From Heloderma charlesbogerti (Eukaryota; Chordata; Lepidosauria; Squamata; Helodermatidae), in assembly GCA_026122225.1 (NCBI GenBank), contig JANEZZ010001949.1, forward strand, positions 620,001 through 684,000: DNA of 64,000 nucleotides, given 5' to 3'. Positions 55,001-64,000 of the stretch are shown here, piece after piece (position 1 is the first letter of the stretch; every line of letters begins with the position of its first letter). Both the position numbers and the translations under genes were made by a program. The notes below the pieces were generated by a model. The model had not been told where the DNA came from. It searched no databases and saw nothing but the letters and a program-made list of their open reading frames with translations.

Positions 55001-58000
55001 CCTTCTCTCTCTGTCTCTCTCTTTTTCTCTCTCTCTCTAAGAAAAAAGAAGGCAAGAGAGAGAGAGGAGGAGGAGGGAAGGAGAAGGAGTGACCGAGTGA
55101 GTGGACAGAAGCAGTGAGTGAAGTTGGGAACGCGCCACATACTCAGCGGGGAATCCCCGTGCACATGCAAAGCATTTACCATCAAAAAGAGCATTGGAAG
55201 CCCCAGGGCACATGAGTGTTTGGACCATGCCCTTTGGGGACGGGAGCAAGAGATAGGTCTTGTGACCAGTTCAGTGATTTCACTGGGATTAAAGCATGTG
55301 AAACTCTTTCTGGTTCCAGTGAACATGCGTAACTTTGTTACTAGATAATATTGACGACTGCTATGGAATCTATGGAAAGGAAGAGGGGTGCTGTGTTTGT
55401 CATCAGGGTGTGACTGTTTCCACCTGCCTTGTCACATCCATCAACCCTAAGAGCCTTCATAAGGAAGCTGTTGCTGCTAGTTTTGGGGTGTTTGAAGGGC
55501 TTGTGCTGTCTCCAGGACAGCTTGGGGACATCTGCCCGGGGAGTGGGGGAGGCTTTTTCCAACTTTCTGCTTCTGGTGCTTTGTTGCCAAGAGACAGCCA
55601 GAGGGGAGCTGCCATAAGGAAGAGGGTGCCCTTCCTTTGTTTAGGGCATGGGACTCTGGTGAGAGGAAGGTCTCTGCTGCAAGGTGGGCTTCAGGACCGG
55701 CCTTCCCATGAAGCAAGGTGAGGTGTCTGCATCAGGCAGCAGAGTGGGAGGAGCAGCAAAGCAGGAGTAGGAGCCACTGCCCTGCCGCCTGTTCTGGACG
55801 ACCCTACTAGCCGCTCTCTGACTGTGGCATTTGCCACAGGAAAACAGTGGCTAGCAGGGCTCTCTGGAGCAGCCGCCCACCCTCTGTTTCCCTCGTCACT
55901 CACCCCCCCTTTAACTTTGCTGCCAGTGCGTCAGCTCTGTGGAGAGCCATGCAGCCAGAAGAAGCAGCTGTGGAGCTCTCATGACAGCCACAAAGGGGGG
56001 GGGTATGCAATGGGAAGGGGCACATGTGATGCAGTGGTGGTGGGAAAGGGTACAATGGGGCAGCACCAGTGGGGGAGGGGGGAATGATGCAGTGGTGCAT
56101 GTTCTCTCCCACCTCAGACAGCGAGAGAGCTTGTGGCAGAACTGGAGGGCTGCTTGAAGTGCCTTGTGGGTGGGTGTTTCTTTTCTTTCCCTTTTTTGCT
56201 GTCAGTCTGATGTGGATGAGGTATCTTGTCAGGTCTCTTAACAGGAACTGTTTAGTGAACTGTTTAATGCAGGCATACGTTACTATCGGTACTGGATAGT
56301 GTCAACTGACCTACTGGTATGTCTTGTGCTTATTTAAATTTTGATATGTTTTAAATGAACTGTAATTTAATTGATGTTGTACTGTATGGATTATAATTAT
56401 GGAGATTGTGTTTGTATTGTGAACCAGTGTAGTGTAGTGGTGAGAGTGACGGACTGGGAGCCGGGAGATCCGGGTTCTAGTCCCCACTTGGCCATGGAAG
56501 CTCACTGGGTGACTTTGGGCCAGTCACAGACTCTCAGCCCAACCTACCTCACAGGGTTGTTGTTGTGAGGATACAACGGTGAGGAGGAGGATAATGTAAG
56601 CCGCCTTGAGTTCCTTGCGAGAGGGAGAAAGGCGGGGTATAAATGCAATAAATAAATAAATAAATAAATTTTGAGCACATTGTATTGTGGAAAAATGCAG
56701 CATACAAATAGCACTATGACTTCGGGCACAATCCTATGCATGTCTAGACAGAAAAAAGTCCTGCAACTGCCAGCATTCCCCAGCCAGCCATGTTTGTTTT
56801 ATACCAGCTTAACTGGTATAAAATGCTCCCTTTTCCCAAAAAACTGTGGGAACTGTAGTTGCATGGGGTGGGGGTGGGGAGTTAAACTGGATCGCTTTAA
56901 CTCAAAATGCCCCAAACCTTCACCAAACTGCATTTCCAAGAATTCTTGTGTGGGTGTGCTATAACAGTTAAACTGGTGTAAAACGTGATACATGTTTAGT
57001 GTAGATATGCAGCAGGTCGCTCCTTACTTGATTTTCCTGGTCTGTATAATGGGAACATAACCATCTGACTTGGAAAGTGTGATTAGGGCTCTCCCAGTCC
57101 AGACAGCGCATCTTCTGATTTCTTGACTTTCTGAATGCCAAAGCATATTTAAAAAAATAATGAAATGAACTAACTAGCTAACAAAAAGTCTTCTGATTTT
57201 GTTGGCCAGGGTCACGAAGATGATGAAAGGAAAGTAAGACGGAGAGAGAAGAACAGAGTCGCTGCCCAGAGGAGCAGAAAAAAACAAACGCAGAAAGCAG
57301 ATAAACTCCATGAGGTCAGTTTATCTGGGGGTCAGTTTGAATACAACTCTCAGGTATAAATGACCAGGAGTTTTGTGACATTGTAAAGACAAATACATTT
57401 ATTATAGCATCATAAGCTTTCGTGGACTGGAGCCTATTTCATCAGATGCGTGGAATGTCCTCCTGCATTAAAACAGTGGGCTCTGATCTAGGAAAGCTTA
57501 TTATAGGTTGTATCCAATGGTAGCCCTACTTAGAGTAGACTGGTTGAAATGACTGGGACTTACGTTAGTCACATACTCTGTTTCTGGCAGCCAAATGCTC
57601 CAAGGATGGTTAGAAGTAGCGTCCAGCAGAAGAAGCCAGCTCCTGTTGTTTGTACACAACATCCAGTGAACATCCAGGGGTATACTGCCTCTGACCAGAG
57701 AGGATTTATATTGCGCTATTGTGGCTATGGGACAGATCTTTCCTTTGCAAACACCTTTTAAAGATGCTTAAGCTAGTAGCTATCACAACAGCCTCTGGCA
57801 GTGAATTCCATGGAAGACTTACACACCTCATGAAGAAGTACAGTTTTGACTGGCCCATATTACCCCCTGGAATTCGTGGTGTTTTGAGTCATGGTTGAGC
57901 TCTTTTTCTCAATTCATTTCATCTGCATTGTTCATGATTTCCTGAACCCACATCATATGTCCTCTCAGCCATCTGGTTTTCAAAGTTATATAAACCTTCG

Positions 58001-61000
58001 ACTGCCGAAGGCTTTATTGAGGTGACCAGTGCAGCAACTAGGAAGCAGAAATAACTCTGGGATGTTGCAAAGGATTGTGGGGAATGTTCTTGGGTGCAGA
58101 TGCAGGCCTGTTGGGCTTCACCACTTTGACCTCTGTGAATGGAGATTGTGACCCATGCTCTCTGCACTCTCCTGGAAATGCACTCCTCGGGGCAAATTTG
58201 GGGATCATGGGCTTGGATTTTAAATGGTTCTGTTCTAAGCATGACTAAGTCTGGATCCAACCTATAGTCTCTAGTTCAGTCTACTCCAACCCTGGTACCC
58301 TCCAGATGTGTTGGACTACAGCCCCCATCATGCTGTCTGGGGTGGTGGGTTTTGTAGTCCAGTGCATCTGAAGGACACCAAGTTGAGGAAGCCTGCTCTA
58401 GCCTTTCTTTTCCTTTCTCTTAACCTCTGGAGGAAGTTGCTGAATTCCTCTGAAGTCCCCCCTCCTCCCTTCTCCCACACAGCTAAACTAGCTAATTGAT
58501 TATTTCTCAAGAAGTAGAGCTCAAATCTAGAAAACAAAAGGGTGTTGGCTGGGGCTGAGGTTGGAGTATCTGCTGCCAGTTTTTATCACCAATGCTTCAA
58601 AGGTTTCTTATGAGCGGTCATGAATGCAATGTAGAAAAAGTCTGAATATGGGTGGAGGGCCAAAGACTAATACCACTTTTCCATAGAAGAAGAAGAAAAA
58701 ACAGATCATTCTTCCAATCTAGAAACTTAATGAGTAGGGCTGGTAATTATCAGGCAGGTAGTGAGCGTGCTAGTCACGGTGGTGTGTGTGTGTGTACATG
58801 TGCTGAAAGTGTATTGGTGGAAGTTCTGTTTTACCCACATTCAAATCAAAGGGGAAACTAGCCACTTGCTGTGCATTTGCATTGTAAAGTGATGGTGCTT
58901 CAGTCCCCCTCTTTTTCCCCTCCTTCTGTGGTTGAAAAACAGCCTCCCATTCATATGTCATTTGAGAGTAAAAAACGAAGAAGAGCACGGGAGGGCTGAT
59001 TTCTGTCTTGTAGGGTCTGCTTGGTTTTTTTTACTAGAACCCCAAGAGCTTGGTGCCAAAGACATACACTTGGAATTAAAGAATTCTGAATCCAGGGATT
59101 TGTTTTGAGTACCAGAACTGAATGGAGCTCGCAGTCCTTCCACACAAAAATCCACTCCTGGGGCTGTATTCAATGTTAGTCTAAAGCCCCATTCATTTCA
59201 ATGGGTCTACTCTAAGTAGGATTAACATTGGACACAAACCCTGGTTGCCCAAAGCTTTCTTCATTTCAGCAATATAATTTAGAGTAGGAAGGAGAGTCAT
59301 TCTGTTGTTGCTATTGTTAAACCATTGTGAATCAGAAATCTTTGCTGGTGGTCTATTGCAAATCACCCAGAGATCTACCAGTTGACCCAGATCTACCTTC
59401 TGCCTGCTTCAGAGTTACCGTATCCATGAGCCAAACATTGTTTATGAGCATAAACAATTTTCAGAGGGGTTGTTGTGTTCATAAAAAGGTAAAGGTAAAG
59501 GTGTCCCCAACCAGTCGTGTCCGACTCTAGGGTGCGGTGCTCATCCCCGTTTCTAAGCCGAAGAGCCAGCGCTGTCCAAAGACGCTTCCGTGGTCATGTG
59601 GCCGGCATGACTGAACACCGAGGTGCACGGAACGCTGTTACCTTTCCCGCCGAGGCGGTACCTATTTATCTACTTGCAATTTCTTGCTTTCAAACTGCTA
59701 GGTTGGCAGAATGTTGTGTTCATACCTTGCAGCAAAAACAGTCTTGTTCCATACCTGTGCTTTAAGTTGCCACTTCTTTCAGCCCAAGGGCCCAATTCTG
59801 TTTGGGAGAAGTTCTTGGGGGGTGCTGCATTCCAGTGGTGGGCGGGGCTGAAGGCAAATGGGGATGGGGCCAAAAATACTAAACATACCAACATATTTTA
59901 GCTTAAAGTTCTTCCTGCCAGTAACTTGGCCTTAGGAGAGGCATTTTGTCCTTTAGGAATGGGAGGAAAACTACACAAAAGCTGGGAAACCACCAAACAA
60001 TCAGTGGCTGGGAGAAAGGGGGGGCCAAGGAAAGGGTGCATGGCCCCCAGGAGGGACGGACGTGACCTCTCGGCCTAAGGTTCTCCACCTTTGTGTTAAA
60101 AACTAACAAATTTATTAGGACATGGACTGCAGTCCACGTCATCAGATGCATGAAGAGTTATTCTGAGTTACAGGTGTATAACTCAGGTGTATACACATGG
60201 TTGTGGATGAGAGTGGGGTGGGGATTGTAAACAGTGAAGTTAGAGGGAAATGAAATGCAGAAAGTACAGACAGTGATAATTACTTTATTAACAGTAGCCA
60301 TTCACAAAACAGTTGCTGGTGATAACACAAGATATCCTGGCACTGGTAACCAAATTAACACAAGTAGTGTGATTAAAAGAAAACTTTTATCCCCGTCCAA
60401 AACAGATGAGATAGAAGTGAACCTCTTGATGTGTTGTAATGCGGTGGTTTCACTTTGCAGTTGTATGCAGGCCAGTCTCTGTTTGATATCAGAAACTGCA
60501 ATATTCAAAAACCTGTGGGAGAATATTTCAGCCTCCAGAAAACTGCAACTGACTTTAAAGTGGCCATTCTTGAACAAAGGAACTTGAAAGGGAGACTGAA
60601 AGGTGAAAACACTGAATTACAATACATCAAGAGGTTTAATTCCATTACTTGAGGTTTGAATCTGTTCAAATGTATATCTGAGTTACTATAGATCAGAGAT
60701 TCTAACAGCCTAATTTAGAGGTGCAGAGAGAAAGGCTGTTGTTGTTTCTCTTGTTAGACTAAGAGCTAAAAGTCCTTGCCAGCCTATTTAATTTATTTAT
60801 TACGTTTTTGTACTGCCCAATAGCTGAAACCCTCTGGCAGTTCACGACAATTACAACCATAAAATACAATACCAATGTTTAAAATTTTAAAACTACAGTA
60901 TAAAATAAAACTTCAGATCATCCAGCCATCTCCTAATAGATCCAGATCTACCTTCGGCCCACCCCTGGTAAAAAGAGTGGATCAAGTCTGAGAAAGGAGC

Positions 61001-63133
61001 AGAGAGAGGCTGCTCGCCCCACCCCGCAAAGGCGCAGATAACAGGGAAAGTGTGGTGATCCAGGAAAAGATTTGCCAAAGGTGTGACTTTGGGGGAGGTA
61101 TTCAGAGGAGGAAAAGGAAAGGAACATGGGAGCTCAGCAAAAGAAAGTGGTATGTTCATAGTTATCCAGGGGCTGGGTTCATAAACTGGACTGCCTCTCT
61201 GGGACTGCAAAAACAAAGGGGGCACTGCCAGGCAGGCCGCCACAGATAGCTCGTAGGCTGCATTTGGCTTGATTGTAAGACCCTGGGGCAGAGACCTCTG
61301 TTTCTTTATTTCTGGACAGTGCCTAGTGCAGCATTCCCTAACCTGACACCCTCCAGATGTGTTGGACTACATCATCCACAGCATGCTGGCTGCTGCTGAT
61401 GGGAGTTGTAGTCCAACACATCTGGAGGGTGCCAGTTTGGGGAAGCCTGGTCTAGCGCACATTGTTTTCTCCTCTCAGCCCCTTAAGAGACCTGCATGTA
61501 TTCCAGTCGGGGCTGGAGATGGAGGGCAGTATCCAGAGCTGCCCTTGCGCTAGCAGGAATGGCCAGTAGCACTCCCTAGAGCAGCTGGAAGCTAGCCAGA
61601 AACTAGCATTTCTGGGACGGAACGGGTCAGCATTCTGGAAACGCTAATTCCACCTAGGTTCCGGGGCTGGTCTAGGGAGTGCTGGCTTCCCATTGCACTA
61701 GTGCTCATTCCCACTAGTGCAACCTAACAAGCACTTGTGGACTGCCAGCTTCGGATACAGCCCAGAATGCCTCTTTTCAAAATTTGGGGGAAAGCTGTTG
61801 CTGTTTCTTTTCCTAGCTTCTGTGTCCCGAACCTGTTGCCTTTCTTTTCTTTTTCTTTTTTTTACATCTAGCACTGGGGACTCCTCCAATTAAGTCTGCC
61901 TTACAAGGTCTTCCCCTACCTGGTGTATTGGACTACCATGCTGGCTAGGGATGATGGGAGTTGTAGTCCAACACACCTGGAGAGCCCCAAGTTGAGGGAG
62001 GCTGGCCTAATAGTTGCTCACTATTTTATGACATGTCACTTGCTGCTAATAAAGGTATTACCCTACTGTGATCCTTTGCATGTATTAAATACGAGTACTT
62101 AAAACAAAACAAAGCTTGGAATGATGTGATCTCCCCTTCTCCAGCGCTCAAACAAACACAGTGCTGGGAGAGGGTTTTTTGTCTGTTCCAAGCAGGATTT
62201 GACAGGCCCAGGTGTAGAGATAAGCAGGTTTAAGAATGCCCAAATAGCATTCGAATAAAGAGAGAGAGAATAGTGAGTGGTAGAAGAAAAAAGAGGGGGA
62301 GAGGGAGAAGGGGTGGCCCTACCCTCTCTGGATTTTATCTTGCCCACGGCTGGCAGATCATAAATGATCTGGAATTAGGAGTGAGCAGTGAAGTGGCCAA
62401 GTTTGTCAATGACACCAAATTATTTAGGGTGGTTAAAACAAAAAGGGATTGTGAGGAGCTCCACAAGGATCTCTCCCAGCTGGGGAAATGGGCATCCAAA
62501 TGGCAAATGCAGTTCAGTGTAAGCAAGTGTAAAGTGATGCATGCTGGGGCTAAAAATCCCAACTTCAAGTATAACCTGTTGGGATCTGAGCTAGCAGTGA
62601 CCGACCAAGAAAGAGCTGTTGGGGTTGTGTGTGATAGCTCGATGAAAATGTCAACCCAGAGTGTGGCGGCTGTAAAAAAAGCGAACTCCATGTTAGGCAT
62701 AATTAGAAACGGAATTGAGAATAAAACTGCCAATATCATGCTGCCCTTATAAAGTCTATGGTGCGACCACACTTGGAATACTGTGTACAGTTCTGGTCAC
62801 CACACCTAAAAAAGGATATTGTAGAGCTGGAAAAAGTGCAGAAAAGGGCAACTACGATGATCAAGGGGCTGGAGCATCTCCCCTCTGAGGGAAGGTTACA
62901 GCAGCTTTGTTTGCGGATCACTTATTTATTTTGTTCTTTCTTTCCAGGAATACGAGTGTCTTGAGCAAGAGAATACCTCACTGAAAAGAGAAATCGGAAA
63001 GCTGACAGATGAAATGAAACACTTGAGCGAAGTGTTGAGGAACCATGAGAAAATCTGTCCACTGTTGCACTGCTCCTTAAACTTGGGCTTGATTCCCAGA
63101 CACGATGCCCTCAGTGGTCCTTTGCCAAGATGA
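45994..63133 (+). CDS. BATF3: BATF3, basic leucine zipper AP-1 transcription factor; complete, 3 coding exons, 120 aa
   Basis: Exons of 72, 105 and 186 nt join in phase 0 to give 120 residues (human 127). The N-terminus [16 protein letters not shown] matches human MSQGLPAAGSVLQRS. The basic region runs about residues 31-53 ([20 protein letters not shown]) with the N-x-x-AA-x-x-R DNA-contact pattern. A leucine zipper follows with Leu at 57, 64, 71, 78 and 85, and there is a short C-terminal tail. BATF3 is nuclear, pairs with JUN proteins and acts with IRF4/IRF8; in mammals it directs CD8a-type dendritic cell development. The position aligned with BATF Glu77 is Asp80 here, a conservative change. 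Intron 1 is about 11.1 kb and intron 2 about 5.6 kb, both rich in repeats. It follows NSL1 on the same strand, as in human synteny. Confidence 0.97.
46177..46316. mobile_element. Family E MITE inside the BATF3 CpG island
   Basis: CGGTGCCCTCCAGAGGTGTT and GGACTGCAACTCCCAGC form the left arm. The right arm is degraded (TTGGAGTCGATGTCCAACGC). Confidence 0.6.
46709..46935 (-). mobile_element. hAT-like MITE, family D (truncated)
   Basis: Starts CCAGGGGTGGGGAACCTGCC and runs through CTTAGTTACTGAAAGTAAGA, then stops; the distal third is missing. Confidence 0.7.
47640..48374 (+). mobile_element. CR1 LINE, 5' part of a split copy
   Basis: Degenerate ORF2 C-terminal peptide includes [20 protein letters not shown] and [19 protein letters not shown]. 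The copy stops at GGGAGGTT (48374), where another CR1 has inserted, and resumes at about 49258. Confidence 0.85.
48375..49252 (-). mobile_element. CR1 LINE inserted in the other CR1 (opposite strand)
   Basis: The 3' end at 48375 is the inverted CR1 octamer CATAGAATCATAGAAT, followed by AAGGCCATCGAGTCCAACCC. The flanks share AGGTT (48370-48374 and 49253-49257). Its RT-distal frame is open from 49221 to 48550. Confidence 0.88.
48550..49221 (-). pseudogene. CR1 ORF2 C-terminal fragment, 223 codons
   Basis: Contains [60 protein letters not shown] and [15 protein letters not shown], all classic CR1 ORF2 C-terminal blocks. The RT catalytic core is absent, so the fragment cannot be an active enzyme. 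Confidence 0.85.
49258..49400 (+). mobile_element. CR1 LINE 3' end, continuation of the split copy
   Basis: Continues the frame of 47640-48374 (GTGGTCTCTGTCACTTGAGG, TACTCAAGCAAAGACTGGGC) and ends with GGTTGGACTCAATGGCTG and TTTGATTCTGTGATAAC. Confidence 0.8.
49620..49793 (-). mobile_element. hAT-like MITE, family D (partial)
   Basis: The distal part only: CCCTCCCCTTTGCCTTTGGC through CTTCTCCAAAATTGAACCAG to the terminus CCCCCACCCCTG. Confidence 0.7.
49798..49900. mobile_element. Palindromic MITE, family E
   Basis: GGTGTGTTGGACTACAAGTC pairs with ATGGGAGTTGTAGTCCAATC. A reversed family G SINE fragment follows to about 50025. Confidence 0.75.
50633..50702. repeat. Family B repeat (half)
   Basis: AGTAAGCACCACTGAGTTCC and TTACTCCCAAGTAATTATGC, then GGGATTGCAG. 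Confidence 0.6.
51450..51830 (+). mobile_element. L2-type LINE 3' end
   Basis: The tail ends GTGTAAGCCGCCTTGGGAGG and ATTTTAAATAAATATTAAAT. A degraded reading of the ORF end precedes it. Confidence 0.65.
51835..52065. mobile_element. Fold-back MITE, family C
   Basis: CAATCCTGTGGCCCCTAGAA at the left and ACAAAGGATTGTGCCC at the right are inverted ends. The internal CACTCCGACCTCAGAG matches the larger copy at 4480-4952. Confidence 0.55.
52505..52975 (-). mobile_element. Family D MITE with a family A palindrome inside
   Basis: D ends are GCAGGAGTATCAAAACTCAA and AAAGAGGTTCCACACCCGTG. At GTAAGGGCGTT the A element (52725-52856; TGCAATCCTATGCATGTTTA ... AACATACATAGGATTGCACC) interrupts it, and D resumes with TTAAGCTACACTGTGC. 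Confidence 0.78.
53291..53426. mobile_element. Palindromic MITE, family E
   Basis: Starts ACCCTTCCCCAACTCAGTGG and ends CATGTGGAGGGCGCCAGG. The next stretch, 53430-54500, holds nothing I recognise. Confidence 0.75.
54555..54985 (+). mobile_element. L2-type LINE 3' end
   Basis: An open frame encodes [20 protein letters not shown] and [19 protein letters not shown], the L2 ORF C-terminus. An AT-rich tail with repeated TTTAATAAATAAA follows. Confidence 0.85.
55000..55095. repeat. CT/GA low-complexity tract with internal inversion
   Basis: A CTCTCT-rich run switches at about 55040 to a GAGAGA/GGAGGA-rich run, so it can pair with itself. The following 55100-56340 is GC-moderate and shows no gene or repeat I recognise. 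Confidence 0.75.
56420..56670 (+). mobile_element. tRNA-derived SINE with L2-like tail
   Basis: The head has AGTGTAGTGTAGTGGTGAGA and the B box GGTTCTAGTCC. The body has CTACCTCACAGGGTTGTTGT. The 3' part GTAAGCCGCCTTGAGTTCCT resembles the L2 end, and a (AATA)n tail follows. Confidence 0.85.
56725..57000. mobile_element. Family A left half joined to another palindromic element (J)
   Basis: The A arm ends at CAGCCAGCCATG. From 56797 a new element starts with the 11-bp-arm palindrome TTTTATACCAG/CTGGTATAAAA (56797-56823). It appears to end near ACAGTTAAACTGGTGTAAAA. Confidence 0.55.
57210..57314 (+). CDS. BATF3: BATF3 coding exon 2 (basic region)
   Basis: Thirty-five codons beginning [16 protein letters not shown] and ending KADKLHE. 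Acceptor GGCCAG, donor GTCAGT. It encodes the whole DNA-binding basic region. Confidence 0.97.
57390..57575. repeat. Family H fragment followed by a family B repeat, BATF3 intron 2
   Basis: TTATTATAGCATCATAAGCT and TCATCAGATGCGTGGAATG are H. ATCCAATGGTAGCCCTACTT and GACTGGGACTTACGTTAGTC are B. Confidence 0.6.
58280..58400. mobile_element. Palindromic MITE, family E
   Basis: CCCTCCAGATGTGTTGGACT pairs with TAGTCCAGTGCATCTGAAGG. Confidence 0.78.
59165..59235. repeat. Family B repeat
   Basis: TATTCAATGTTAGTCTAAAG is answered by CTAAGTAGGATTAACATTGG. Confidence 0.65.
59484..59711 (-). mobile_element. Sauria SINE (reverse, 5'-truncated) with 13-bp target duplication
   Basis: AAAGGTAAAGGTAAAGGTGT is the reversed tail, followed by TCGTGTCCGACTCTAGGGTG and the SINE body to AACTGCTAGGTTGGCAG. 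TGTTGTGTTCATA flanks it exactly at 59471-59483 and 59712-59724. The tRNA-like head is missing. Confidence 0.92.
59770..60095 (+). mobile_element. hAT-like MITE, family D
   Basis: CTTTCAGCCCAAGGGCCCAA, GTAACTTGGCCTTAGGAGAG and CTAAGGTTCTCCACCTTTGT. The termini are worn. Confidence 0.65.
60405..60650. repeat. Inverted repeat of about 30 bp, spacer about 170 bp
   Basis: GTGAACCTCTTGATGTGTTG (about 60418) is inverse to CAATACATCAAGAGGTTTAA (about 60622). Two open frames in the spacer look repeat-derived. A family H fragment adjoins on the left. Confidence 0.55.
61329..61454. mobile_element. Palindromic MITE, family E (best-preserved copy)
   Basis: CCCTCCAGATGTGTTGGACT and AGTCCAACACATCTGGAGGG are 20-bp perfect inverted arms within longer imperfect ones. 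Confidence 0.85.
61540..61760. mobile_element. Fold-back repeat, family I
   Basis: TTGCGCTAGCAGGAATGGCC and AGCACTCCCTAGAGCAG near the left are roughly inverse to GGGAGTGCTGGCTTCC and TTCCCACTAGTGCAAC on the right. Confidence 0.55.
61908..62008. mobile_element. Palindromic MITE, family E (left arm partly deleted)
   Basis: The right arm GGGAGTTGTAGTCCAACACA is intact. The left arm keeps only CCTGGTGTATTGGACTACCA. Confidence 0.7.
62340..62915 (+). mobile_element. CR1-type LINE fragment upstream of BATF3 exon 3
   Basis: Peptides [34 protein letters not shown] and LLPL, then after one stop [20 protein letters not shown] and [17 protein letters not shown] are CR1 ORF2 C-terminal blocks of a different subfamily from the 48-kb copies. 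Recognisable similarity ends near 62915, about 30 bp before the exon 3 acceptor. Confidence 0.85.
62948..63133 (+). CDS. BATF3: BATF3 coding exon 3 (leucine zipper and tail)
   Basis: Sixty-one codons and TGA, starting [16 protein letters not shown]. Acceptor TTTCCAG. The zipper heptads continue to Leu85, followed by HEKICPLL, like human HEKMCPLL. A CR1 fragment ends roughly 30 bp upstream. Confidence 0.97.
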   Translation, partial: EYECLEQENTSLKREIGKLTDEMKHLSEVLRNHEKICPLLHCSLNLGLIPRHDALSGPLPR

Positions 63134-63690
63134 GGCCTCTTCTCGCCAGTCTTTCAGGATCTTCTTTCTTTTTCACCATGGCTGCATGAACGCAATCCGC
63201 TGACAGCAGTGTGGATTTCACCTTACACTTGCCTCCCCATCTTGGAGTCTGCCACACATCCAGAAGTCATCTCGATGGTGACAGAGTGGACGGGCTCCAA
63301 CCTTATGAGATAATCTTTGGACAGAGCTGGGTGTGTTGTTCCTTGGGTTTCCTCCCACTGTGTGCTCTGCGCCCTGCAAGGAATCTGAAACCTGGCATAG
63401 TGCAAAAACTAGAATACGAAAGATCTTTAGTTTATTTTTAACAGTGCAACTGTCTAGTCTTCATTGTTTTCGGGAAATGAGTTACTAAGAAATTGGGAAA
63501 GGGGAAGAGACTGCCACAGAGTTGGAAACCAAAAGGAATAGTGGACGTGGCAACCTGTAGTCAAGGTCTGGGATTGCTGTGCCCTTCCCACCACCCTGCC
63601 TGATGTCTTGTTCCCTCTCCATCCTGGGCTTCTCCCCTTCCACTCCACTCGCTGCCAAACATAGCAAATCCTGTGAAAAACTTGAAGTGT
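63134..63690 (+). other. BATF3 3'UTR region
   Basis: Follows the BATF3 stop codon. I see no AATAAA or ATTAAA before the right edge, so the 3' end may use a variant signal or lie beyond the window. No other gene is visible. Confidence 0.55.
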
Positions 63691-63885
63691 GGCCACATTA
63701 GTCTCTTGTGGCAAAAACAAGCAAGAGTCTTGTGGCACCTTAAGGACAGCCACATTTATTATGGCCTATGCTTTCATGGACTACAGCCCACTTCATCAGG
63801 TGCATGGAGTATTATCCTCAATTGGCAAGTAACACTTCGATGAAGTGGCAAGTTTATGCCATAATTAATTTGTTCATCTTTAAGG
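63690..63885. mobile_element. Family H fold-back repeat
   Basis: GAGTCTTGTGGCACCTTAAG, TTTATTATGGCCTATGCTTT and CCCACTTCATCAGGTGCATG. The opposite arm follows as AGTTTATGCCATAATTAATT. Confidence 0.75.
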
Positions 63886-63899
63886 CAGGGGTGCAGAAC

Positions 63900-64000
63900 C
63901 TGAGAACACAAGAAGAACCATGCTGGATCAGACCAAGGGCCCATGTAGTCCAGCATTCTGTTCACACAGTGGCCAACCAGCTGCCCACAGGAAACCCACA
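63900..64000 (+). repeat. Dispersed repeat family F, cut by window edge
   Basis: Begins GAGAACACAAGAAGAACCAT and GGATCAGACCAAGGGCCCAT, and runs off the right end. Confidence 0.8.

Noticed and set aside
1..64000. CRISPR array, operon-like gene cluster or prokaryotic defence system
   Set aside because: The recurrent short sequences are dispersed palindromic transposons, not regularly spaced repeats, and all host genes are intron-bearing vertebrate genes.

Overview
This is a window of vertebrate nuclear DNA, almost certainly from a squamate reptile (lizard or snake). The host genes have short exons with GT-AG introns, two CpG-rich promoters are present, and the introns are packed with interspersed repeats. 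The repeat mix is the main clue: BovB/RTE LINEs (one about full length, one with a 498-codon open frame), Sauria-type SINEs with CTTTA-rich tails, CR1 and L2 LINEs, tRNA-derived SINEs and many short palindromic DNA transposons. The species cannot be told from the sequence.

Three host genes lie in the order TATDN3 (minus) - NSL1 (plus) - BATF3 (plus), the same neighbourhood as human chromosome 1q32.3. TATDN3 (about 0.6-18.7 kb) is a TatD-family metal-dependent nuclease. Nine coding exons giving 222 codons are visible, and the last coding exon lies off the left edge. NSL1 (18.8-37.0 kb) is the MIS12-complex kinetochore subunit. All six coding exons are here, giving 261 residues. TATDN3 and NSL1 are head to head, with 181 bp between their ATGs inside a CpG island that carries ETS-like motifs and an E2F-type motif. 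BATF3 (46.0-63.1 kb) is an AP-1 bZIP factor of 120 residues in three coding exons. It has its own CpG island with clustered GC boxes and a CACGTG E-box.

The rest is intronic or intergenic and mostly repeats. The clearest structures are nested insertions. A hAT-like MITE is split by a BovB with a 16-bp target duplication, and that BovB is split by a 523-bp solo LTR with a 5-bp target duplication (7.6-11.6 kb). A second BovB has an inverted 5' end flanked by one shared target duplication (42.9-44.5 kb). A hAT element contains an L1 fragment (22.5-23.3 kb). One CR1 is split by an oppositely oriented CR1 (47.6-49.4 kb). A Sauria SINE sits inside an L2 (29.2-30.4 kb). Several palindromic MITE families recur across the window. 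They are named A to J here only for convenience.

I see no prokaryotic-type system, CRISPR array, rRNA or functional tRNA gene. No convincing new biochemical system is present. The points most worth checking are the retroelement architectures, a long open frame inside the LTR, a CR1 that ends next to the BATF3 exon 3 acceptor, and divergence of the NSL1 PVIHL-type motif.
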